Assembly (NCBI GenBank): GCA_023389535.1
Contig: JAEWEH010000423.1
Span: 1-6,360, forward strand
Direction: 5' to 3'
Origin: Pseudomonadota bacterium
Lineage (GTDB): Bacteria; Pseudomonadota; Gammaproteobacteria; Burkholderiales; Burkholderiaceae_B
DNA length: 6,360 nucleotides
Shown here: in pieces, positions 1 through 5,576 of the stretch
Numbering within the stretch: position 1 is the first letter of the stretch
Layout: every line of letters starts with the position of its first letter
Position numbers and translations under genes: made by a program
The notes under the pieces: generated by a model
What the model saw: only the letters and a program-made list of their open reading frames with translations
The model's database searches: none
Told to the model about the DNA's origin: nothing

Positions 1-1995
1 ATTTCCAGTTCGCCCTATCAGACGAACAAGCTCGCCAATGCCCGTGCCCGCCATGTCTTCCTGGACATTGCCGCCATGGACCCTCAGCCAAGCTTTGTGA
101 TCCACCTGGGCGATATCGTCAATCCGGTGCCGTCCCTGCCCACCTTCGATCAGGCTGTGGCCCATTTCAAGGACATCATCAAACCCGTACGGGTGCCCGT
201 GCATGTCCTGCCGGGCAATCATGATGTTGGCGACAAGCGCATAGAGTGGATGCCGGCCGAGCAAGTATGCGACGAATTCCTCGATACCTATCGACGCACT
301 TTCGGACCGGACTTCTTTTCGTTCGTGGAAAACGATACCCGCTTCATCCTGATCAATTCATTGTTGATCAATTCAGGACTGGGGGACGAGGCCAAACAAA
401 AAGCATGGCTGGAAGCGGAACTGGAAAAAGCCGGGGGGCAGCGTGTATTTCTGTTCATGCACTATCCCCCCTATATCTATTCCCGAGACGAGAAAAGCAA
501 CTACGACAATCTGGACGAGCCCGGTCGCAGCTGGCTGCTGGCACTCATGGAGCGGCCAAATGTAGAAGCCGTCTTCGCAGGCCACGTGCACAACTTCTGG
601 TATGACCGGGTCGGGAATGCGGAATTCTATATGCTGCCGTCTACCGCTTTCTTGCGGCATGATTTCACCGAGTTCTATCGGGTCGCGCCGCAAGGGGAGT
701 TCGGACGCGGTGATCTTGAAAAATTCGGCTACTTTATGGTCGATGTCTATGAAAGCGGCCATGTCGCGTATTCTTTGCGCTCTTCGGGGCGGCACGCCGC
801 GCCCGGGGCCACATCGGTAGCCGCCGCAGCCAGGTATCTGGCCCATCCCAAGGTCGCCTCGTTCGACCGGGTCGGGGTCGAGCTGCGACACCCGTGGTCC
901 GAAAGCATGCAGATCACTGCGACTGGCGGCGTCCAGGAATTCGGCCGCAAGTGGGCGCGCAATGATTACCCGCTCCAGGCTTTGTGGGAAATGGGCGCGC
1001 GTCTGGCCAAGGTCCCCGACATCGACGTCACCGAAGACGAGCCGCGCTCGCGGATGGCGATACTCGCGCCCATCGGACACCAGTATGTCGTCACCACATT
1101 GGGCATGCCCAAGCCCGCGCTGCTGGCCCATGATCTGAAGGCATTGGGCGTCATCGGCCTTGAGGTCAATTTGACCAAAGACGCGTTCGCCTCGGGCCTG
1201 TCGCGACTGCAAGGCATCCAGCAAGAAAAAGGCGTGGGGATTTTCTATTCCAAGCTATTGACCGTCGACCCCGCTCAGTACGATGGCCAGCAGTTCAGCC
1301 ATATGGTCCATGCCGGCTTCCGGCTGAGCGAGCTCGACACGTACCGGGAACAAATCACGCAAGCCGTGCAAGGCGGCGCCATACGCGGCATTACGGTGCG
1401 GGTGGAGCCCGGTGACGATTTGATCGCCGCCGCCGCACACATGGATGCTTATTGCAAGAGGACCGGCGCGCAAATCATCGCTTCCCTGAAAATGGCGGGC
1501 CCCAGTATTGCCATGGAACGCGCCGACGACATTGAAAATGTCGCCCACCTTGCCAAAATCATGGTGCTTGCACGCCACTATCCCGGCATCCGTTTCATCT
1601 ATGACACTTTCATGGATGTGGATCGGGGCTATTTCCCGCGGCATGCCTTCATCGACCGGCAATTCAATCCACGGCCCATGGCACGCGCCTACGCCATCAT
1701 GATGTCGCTCTTGTCCCACATCGACAATGTGCAATGCGACGGCAGTCGGGACAAGGACGAAGGCGTGCTGGAATTCTCAACGCCGGAACATCGCTATCAA
1801 CTGATCAGCCTGCCTGCGAGCCAAGCCCGCGAGCACCTTGGGGCCTTCACTGCGAACTGGAGTTTCATCGATCTACTCTCGGGCGCGCAGCATAGCGGCG
1901 AAGAACTATTCAAGGCCTGGCAGTCCGCCCCCGACGGCAAGCCAAACCCATTGCAAGTAGTTCTGGCATCTACCCCACATCGCAGCCCCCTTTGA
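1..1995 (+). CDS. Calcineurin-like metallophosphoesterase with extra C-terminal domain (5' end cut by window edge)
   Basis: Probable metal-dependent phosphoesterase; substrate unknown. The frame is open from base 1, so the Met codon at 76 is internal and the true start lies outside; 664 residues are visible. Numbering from that Met, seen directly: GD at 12-13 (109-114), GNHD at 47-50 (214-225), the histidine of MHYPP at 129, and GHVH at 169-172 (580-591). These are metal-ligand motifs II to V of the calcineurin-like fold; the first motif (DxH) must lie upstream. The phosphoesterase domain ends near residue 235. Residues about 320-550 show alternating hydrophobic strands and helices (GVIGLEVNL, GVGIFYSKL, IRGITVRVE, GAQIIASLKM, IRFIYDTF), followed by DRGYFPR and NPRP motifs. 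This may be a beta/alpha barrel, by inference only. No signal peptide can be judged. A Bug-type binding protein follows 17 bases downstream. The phosphoesterase assignment is firm; the C-terminal function is unknown. Confidence 0.9.
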   Translation: MSSSPYQTNKLANARARHVFLDIAAMDPQPSFVIHLGDIVNPVPSLPTFDQAVAHFKDIIKPVRVPVHVLPGNHDVGDKRIEWMPAEQVCDEFLDTYRRTFGPDFFSFVENDTRFILINSLLINSGLGDEAKQKAWLEAELEKAGGQRVFLFMHYPPYIYSRDEKSNYDNLDEPGRSWLLALMERPNVEAVFAGHVHNFWYDRVGNAEFYMLPSTAFLRHDFTEFYRVAPQGEFGRGDLEKFGYFMVDVYESGHVAYSLRSSGRHAAPGATSVAAAARYLAHPKVASFDRVGVELRHPWSESMQITATGGVQEFGRKWARNDYPLQALWEMGARLAKVPDIDVTEDEPRSRMAILAPIGHQYVVTTLGMPKPALLAHDLKALGVIGLEVNLTKDAFASGLSRLQGIQQEKGVGIFYSKLLTVDPAQYDGQQFSHMVHAGFRLSELDTYREQITQAVQGGAIRGITVRVEPGDDLIAAAAHMDAYCKRTGAQIIASLKMAGPSIAMERADDIENVAHLAKIMVLARHYPGIRFIYDTFMDVDRGYFPRHAFIDRQFNPRPMARAYAIMMSLLSHIDNVQCDGSRDKDEGVLEFSTPEHRYQLISLPASQAREHLGAFTANWSFIDLLSGAQHSGEELFKAWQSAPDGKPNPLQVVLASTPHRSPL

Positions 1996-2000
1996 TCTGC

Positions 2001-2006
2001 AAGGAA
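2001..2006 (+). promoter_or_regulatory. Ribosome-binding site of the Bug-type binding protein
   Basis: AAGGAA lies six bases before the ATG at 2013. It decides the start: an in-frame TTG at 1992 overlaps the upstream stop codon, has no such site, and would put polar residues before the signal peptide. Confidence 0.75.
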
Positions 2007-2012
2007 ATCACC

Positions 2013-2972
2013 ATGTCATCAAGAATTCTTGGATTATTGGCATTGTCCGCGGCGCTGTGCGTGGCGCCCGTCACCCATGCCGCCTACCCCGAAAAACCCG
2101 TCAAGCTCGTTGTGGCCTACGCCCCGGGCGGATCCACAGATATCGTCGCGCGCCTGCTGGCCAATGCGCTGGGCGAGAAATGGGGCCAGTCGGTCGTCGT
2201 GGAAAACAAGGCCGGCGCAAGCGGCATGATAGGCACCGAGCAAGTGACCAGGTCCGCAGCCGACGGGTATACGCTGCAGCTGGCTTATACACCGGAAGTG
2301 TCGATCAATAAGCTGGTGTTCAAGGGCATGCGCTATGACCCTTTAACCGACCTGACACCGTTGAACCTCATCGCATCAGCACCGCTGGTACTCGCAGCCG
2401 GGCCCAGCCTGGGCATCAAGTCCATCGACCAGTTGTTGTCCAGCAAGTCCGCCCACCTGACCTACGGCTCGCCCGGGGTCGGCGGGCAGCAGCATATGGC
2501 GGGCGAAGTGCTGAAAAGCCTGACGAAACTTCCCTTGACCCATGTGCCCTATCGCGGCACCTCATTGGCTGTGACCGATCTGGTGGGTGGTCAGATCGAT
2601 TTGTTCTTCGCGACAACCCCGCCCCTGCTGGGGAATATCCAGGCCGGCAAGCTGCATCCGCTGCTGATTGCCGGTGACAAGCGGGAAGCCCTGCTTCCCG
2701 ATGTTCCCACGGCCGTGGAACTCGGCATGCCAGGGCTGCAGCTCACCAACTGGTTTGGGCTGTTCGCACCCAAGAATCTGCCCAAGGATATTGCTCAAAA
2801 AATCAGCGCCGACGTCGCAGCCATAATGCAAGAGCAGGGGTTCCAAAAGGAACTGGAAAACAAGGGCCTGACGCCAACGCCTATGGCGCCGACCGAATTC
2901 TCCGCCTTTATTTCAGACGAGATGACCAAGTACGCCCGGATCGTCAAGGAAACGGGAATCGCGGCCCAGTGA
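2013..2972 (+). CDS. Bug/TctC-family tripartite tricarboxylate transporter substrate-binding protein
   Basis: Periplasmic solute-binding protein of the Bug (Bordetella uptake gene) family, whose members bind small, usually carboxylated, ligands such as dicarboxylates, amino acids or nicotinate. At 319 residues it has the usual length. A Sec signal peptide is clear: Arg4, a hydrophobic core at 5-20, and probable cleavage after THA at 21-23 just before AYPEKP, the typical mature N-terminus. Family hallmarks follow in order: APGGSTD at 37-43, VVENKAGASGMIG at 62-74, ADGYTL at 83-88, YDP at 108-110, HVPYRG at 177-182, DLVGGQID at 189-196, LPDVPT at 228-233. The ATG was chosen from the ribosome-binding site and signal peptide. 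It sits 17 bases after the phosphoesterase stop and is probably co-transcribed with it. No membrane subunits (TctA/TctB) are in the window, so it may be an orphan binding protein, common in this family. The ligand cannot be told from sequence. Confidence 0.93.
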   Translation: MSSRILGLLALSAALCVAPVTHAAYPEKPVKLVVAYAPGGSTDIVARLLANALGEKWGQSVVVENKAGASGMIGTEQVTRSAADGYTLQLAYTPEVSINKLVFKGMRYDPLTDLTPLNLIASAPLVLAAGPSLGIKSIDQLLSSKSAHLTYGSPGVGGQQHMAGEVLKSLTKLPLTHVPYRGTSLAVTDLVGGQIDLFFATTPPLLGNIQAGKLHPLLIAGDKREALLPDVPTAVELGMPGLQLTNWFGLFAPKNLPKDIAQKISADVAAIMQEQGFQKELENKGLTPTPMAPTEFSAFISDEMTKYARIVKETGIAAQ

Positions 2973-3018
2973 GAGCTTGAAGCGCGTTTCCCGCCATCGG
3001 CCGGTGCATGGCTCCGAA
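2973..3018. other. Short convergent intergenic gap
   Basis: These 46 bases separate the stop codons of the plus-strand binding protein and the minus-strand pxpA. They hold only a weak five-base-pair inverted repeat (GCCAT at 2993-2997, ATGGC at 3008-3012) with no T-tract, so no convincing terminator was found on either strand. Confidence 0.6.
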
Positions 3019-3777
3019 TCAGGCAAAAGCCCGTATTTCATACCCGATGTCCTGCACCGCCTTGCGGATGGTGTGCGCGATCTCAATCGCGCCGGCGGTA
3101 TCGCTGTGCACCAGTATGGAGTCCACCGGCATGTCCAGCGTCGTGCCGTCGATGGCGTCGATCTTGCCTTCCTGCAGGACGCGCTGTACACGGTCGCGGA
3201 TGCGTGCGGGGTCATGAATGACCGACCCGGGCTCTTTGCGGCTGACCAGCACACCGCTGCCCGTGTAGGCGCGATCAGCCAGAAAGGATGCGACGATGTC
3301 GATATCCAGTTCTTGCGCCGCCTTAAAGGCCTCGGTGTAGGGCAAGGCGACGAATTTCAGGCTGCGGTCAAACGCCTTGACGGCGCGCAGGACGGCGTAG
3401 GCCACGTCATAATCGACGAAACTCAAATTGCCCAGCGCGCCATGGAAGTTGGCGTGGGTCAATGTTGCGCCCGCAAGCTCGGCGATGGCTCGCAGCGCCC
3501 CCAGTTGATACAGCGTCATGAGCTCCAGCTCCTTGAGCTGGTAAGCAATATGCCGACGCCCGAACCCCTGGCGATCCGGGTAGCCGATATGGGCGCCGAT
3601 ACGCACGCCATTCTGAACCGCCAAGGTCGCGGTGCGCTCCATGGTCATGAAGTCGCCCGCGTGGAAACCGCAAGCGACGTTGGCGGAGGTGATCAATCCC
3701 AGGATGGCGGCATCGTCGGCCATGGTGTAGTCGCCGTAGCCTTCGCCCAGATCGGAGTTGAGGTCAATAGTCTTCAT
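3019..3777 (-). CDS. pxpA: LamB/YcsF-family protein, 5-oxoprolinase subunit A (divergent)
   Basis: PxpA works with PxpB and PxpC in the ATP-dependent opening of 5-oxo-L-proline to glutamate in the cytoplasm. At 252 residues it is normal for the family. Conserved motifs are IDLNSDLGEGYG at 4-15, SANVACGFHAGD at 31-42 (His39), GAH at 61-63, GYPDRQGFGRR at 65-75, YQLGAL at 90-95, ADR at 167-169 and DS at 219-220. Several normally constant sites are changed: GAHPG becomes GAHIG (Ile64), the KPHGALYN motif becomes NFHGALGN (110-117, His112 kept), E-V-F-A-D-R becomes S-F-L-A-D-R (164-169), and HGD becomes HSD (224-226). The start is set by AAGGA six bases upstream. It is the last gene of pxpBCA, ten bases after the pxpC stop. 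Family membership is sure. Whether the substrate is 5-oxoproline is less sure because of the altered motifs; the frame is intact, which argues against a decaying gene. Confidence 0.9.
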   Translation of the reverse strand: MKTIDLNSDLGEGYGDYTMADDAAILGLITSANVACGFHAGDFMTMERTATLAVQNGVRIGAHIGYPDRQGFGRRHIAYQLKELELMTLYQLGALRAIAELAGATLTHANFHGALGNLSFVDYDVAYAVLRAVKAFDRSLKFVALPYTEAFKAAQELDIDIVASFLADRAYTGSGVLVSRKEPGSVIHDPARIRDRVQRVLQEGKIDAIDGTTLDMPVDSILVHSDTAGAIEIAHTIRKAVQDIGYEIRAFA

Positions 3778-3783
3778 ATGCTG

Positions 3784-3788
3784 TCCTT
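3784..3788 (-). promoter_or_regulatory. Ribosome-binding site of pxpA
   Basis: On the minus strand AAGGA lies six bases before the ATG at 3777. Its first base is the last A of the pxpC TAA stop, so ribosomes finishing pxpC would be placed to restart on pxpA. Confidence 0.75.
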
Positions 3789-4810
3789 TAGCTGAAGCGG
3801 CTGCGCGTCAACTCGCAACGCAGGGCGAGCGCATCCAGAAATCGTTGGCGGCGGGCCCAGCGCTCCTGCGCCTGTGCGATATCGCATAGTTCGAAACGCA
3901 GGCGCGCTTTGGGGCGCATTTGGGCGAAATGATGCAGATCGGCCTGTATGACGGTGGCCACCACCGGATAGCCGCCGCTGGTGTTGCCATCGCACAGCTG
4001 CACAATCGGGCGCCCCGCGGGCGGCAGTTGCACTACGCCCGGCATGATGCCGTGAGAACGCATTTCATGGCGTTCCCTCATCGGCAATTCCGGACCATCC
4101 AGGCGGCATCCCACGCGATTGCTCTCCGGAGCGGTTTCCCAGTCCACCGATGTCAGCAGTTCCTGCGCCTGCGAGGTTAGATCTCCCCATTGCGCAGCGG
4201 GCAATATATGAATGACCAGCGTGTCGTCCGCCGCAGAGGACGCCACGCCTGTCCCTACAAGACCCGCGCCGGGCCGGCTTTCCTGATATGGATCTGGCCG
4301 CCAGGGGGACAGGCCGAAACCGCGATTCGGACGCCCTGACGGAGCCGCAGCTTTCGCACTGAGCCTGTCCCCGTTCTTCAGGGGGCGGCCGCCCAAGCCG
4401 CCAAAGCCACCCTTGAGATCCGTGGAAGCGGAACCAAGCGCCGGTTGCACGTCCAGCCCGCCCCTGACGGCCACATAACTGCGCACGCCGGCCTCCAGCG
4501 CGCCGAAACGCAATACCTGGCCGGCCTTGACGCTCACCGCCCACCAGTTTGGCAAAGAGCGGCCGTCGAGCGTGGCATGCGCGCTCGCGCCCCCCAAAGC
4601 AATTTCAGTGTCGGCGTGAAAGGTAAAGGCGGCGAGGCCCATCGTGATCTCCAGGGCGGCAGCGCCGGCCGGATTACCCACGAGCACGTTGGCGACGGAC
4701 AGGGCCAGCGTATCCATGGCCCCGCTCATGCCCACGCCGAGATGGCGATAGCCGAGGCGCCCCAGGTCCTGCACCGAGGAATAAAAGCCCGCCAGAGTGA
4801 CTTCGATCAT
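3788..4810 (-). CDS. pxpC: 5-oxoprolinase subunit C, KipA / biotin-dependent carboxyltransferase-like family
   Basis: PxpC (KipA, AHS2-type domain) pairs with PxpB and serves in ATP-dependent 5-oxoproline hydrolysis. The 340 residues match the usual 310-340. Hallmarks: SSVQDLGRLGYRHLGVG at 11-27, SGAMD at 29-33, the glycine-rich DLKGGFGGLGGR at 131-142 followed by LKNGD, NRVGCRLDGP at 231-240, HGIMPGVVQLPPAGRPIV at 253-270 and GGYP at 279-282. The segment before GGYP reads D-G-N-T-S where the family usually has D-x-Q-T-T, and the later QxxPG is QMRPK: small departures. The start MIEV matches the family N-terminus. It overlaps the pxpB stop as ATGA (4807-4810) and has AGAGG seven bases upstream. 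The same frame is open to an earlier ATG at 5263, but that stretch is the shadow of pxpB. Middle gene of pxpBCA. Confidence 0.93.
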   Translation of the reverse strand: MIEVTLAGFYSSVQDLGRLGYRHLGVGMSGAMDTLALSVANVLVGNPAGAAALEITMGLAAFTFHADTEIALGGASAHATLDGRSLPNWWAVSVKAGQVLRFGALEAGVRSYVAVRGGLDVQPALGSASTDLKGGFGGLGGRPLKNGDRLSAKAAAPSGRPNRGFGLSPWRPDPYQESRPGAGLVGTGVASSAADDTLVIHILPAAQWGDLTSQAQELLTSVDWETAPESNRVGCRLDGPELPMRERHEMRSHGIMPGVVQLPPAGRPIVQLCDGNTSGGYPVVATVIQADLHHFAQMRPKARLRFELCDIAQAQERWARRQRFLDALALRCELTRSRFS

Positions 4811-5493
4811 GCGCGGACCTCTTGTATCGTGAAGCGCAGCGTGTCGCCCGGCTCCAATAGCGCAGGCCGTTCGCGCGTGTGATCGAAGCAGTTCAATTCT
4901 GTCCTGCCGATGATGTGCCATCCCGAGGGGGTGGTGCGCGACAGGATGCCGGTCTGCGCGCCGCCAATGATCACCGAACCCGCCTCGACACGCGGCCGCG
5001 GCGTATCGCGGCGGGGTATGGCCAGGCGCGGGTCCAGGCCGCCCAGGTAAGCGAAGCCCGGCTGGCTGCCCAAGGCGTACACGACATAGGTGGCCTGCGC
5101 ATGCAGCGCCACGTAATCTTCCGGGCTCATGCCGGCCCTGCGCGCAACCTCTTGCAGGTCTTCCCCGGTTTGCCCGCCGTATATCACGGGAACCGTGACC
5201 TGGCGCGGCTTGGAGTCCCCCGCCTCCGATTGGGACCAGGCGCAGAGAATGTCCGCCCGGCAAGCGTCGAAGTCTTCCTGGACGCCGCGGAATATCACCA
5301 GGAAATTGTTCATTCCCGGCACGACTTCAAGCACATCTTCGCGCGCGGTCAAGCGGGCCGACGCCGCCCACACCTTGCGCTGAATATCCAGATTCAATTC
5401 GGTACCGGCGCCGGCGTCGCACAAAATGGCGTATTCACCCTGTCTTGTGCAGACGGGCGTGCTGGCGGCAGGCGGAATGGCGAGTTCATTCAT
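4807..5493 (-). CDS. pxpB: 5-oxoprolinase subunit B, KipI / allophanate hydrolase subunit 1 family
   Basis: PxpB (KipI, AHS1-type domain) is the partner of PxpC in 5-oxoprolinase; in Bacillus the homologue KipI also inhibits the sporulation kinase KinA. Length 228 residues, normal. Motifs seen: VVPGMNNFLVIFRG at 57-70, VPVIYGGQTGEDL at 101-113, YVVYALGSQPGFAYLGGL at 136-153, PRLAIPRRDTPRPRV at 155-169, GSVIIGGAQTGI at 172-183, GWHIIGRT at 191-198 and the closing LLEPGDTLRF at 202-211 plus ten residues. These align well with E. coli PxpB as recalled; one difference is GSQPGFAYLG where E. coli has GFQPGFPYLG. The ATG at 5493 is the only credible start before an in-frame stop at 5527-5529, but no clear Shine-Dalgarno precedes it. 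First gene of pxpBCA, 83 bases after the LysR-type gene, with a four-base overlap into pxpC. Confidence 0.93.
   Translation of the reverse strand: MNELAIPPAASTPVCTRQGEYAILCDAGAGTELNLDIQRKVWAASARLTAREDVLEVVPGMNNFLVIFRGVQEDFDACRADILCAWSQSEAGDSKPRQVTVPVIYGGQTGEDLQEVARRAGMSPEDYVALHAQATYVVYALGSQPGFAYLGGLDPRLAIPRRDTPRPRVEAGSVIIGGAQTGILSRTTPSGWHIIGRTELNCFDHTRERPALLEPGDTLRFTIQEVRA
4818..4822 (-). promoter_or_regulatory. Ribosome-binding site of pxpC
   Basis: AGAGG on the minus strand, inside the 3' end of pxpB and seven bases before the ATG at 4810, supports that start over the longer in-frame alternative. Confidence 0.65.
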
Positions 5494-5523
5494 CGTGCAA
5501 GAGCGAAGTGGCGAAGTCAGTGA

Positions 5524-5552
5524 GGTCTAGGGTAGGCAGGGCTGATGGTCAA
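5524..5552 (-). promoter_or_regulatory. Possible sigma-70 promoter for pxpBCA
   Basis: On the minus strand TTGACC (5552-5547) is followed after 17 bases by TAGACC (5529-5524). The -35 matches five of six consensus bases and the -10 only three of six. The position, about 30 bases before the pxpB ATG, fits, but such matches arise often by chance. Confidence 0.25.
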
Positions 5553-5559
5553 ATGTTTG

Positions 5560-5573
5560 CATGTCATGGCATG
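5560..5573. repeat. Near-palindromic triple CATG element, possible operator
   Basis: CATG occurs three times at an exact five-base period (5560, 5565, 5570). The 14 bases together match their own reverse complement at 12 positions. The element lies just upstream of the possible -35 of pxpBCA and three bases from the LysR-type stop codon, a plausible site for a regulator. No binding protein can be assigned from sequence. Confidence 0.3.
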
Positions 5574-5576
5574 GCG

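Noticed and set aside
373..1224. Minus-strand open frame (283 codons) opposite the phosphoesterase
   Set aside because: It overlaps a motif-rich plus-strand gene completely and has no recognisable domain.
1992..2012. TTG start for the Bug-type protein
   Set aside because: It would overlap the upstream stop codon and put seven extra residues before a normal signal peptide; the ATG at 2013 has a well-spaced ribosome-binding site.
2993..3012. Inverted repeat between the convergent genes as a bidirectional terminator
   Set aside because: The stem is only five base pairs with a ten-base loop and no T-run on either side.
2977..3795. Long plus-strand open frame (272 codons) opposite pxpA
   Set aside because: It is antisense to a protein with clear LamB/YcsF motifs and shows no domain of its own. 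High G+C genes commonly leave the opposite strand open.
4811..5263. N-terminal extension of pxpC by 151 codons in the same frame
   Set aside because: The stretch overlaps pxpB entirely, and the family N-terminus begins at MIEVTLAGFY with its own ribosome-binding site.
4879..5523. Plus-strand open frame (214 codons) opposite pxpB
   Set aside because: It is the antisense shadow of a gene with strong KipI-family motifs, and its own composition (rich in Arg, Gly and Ala) resembles no family.
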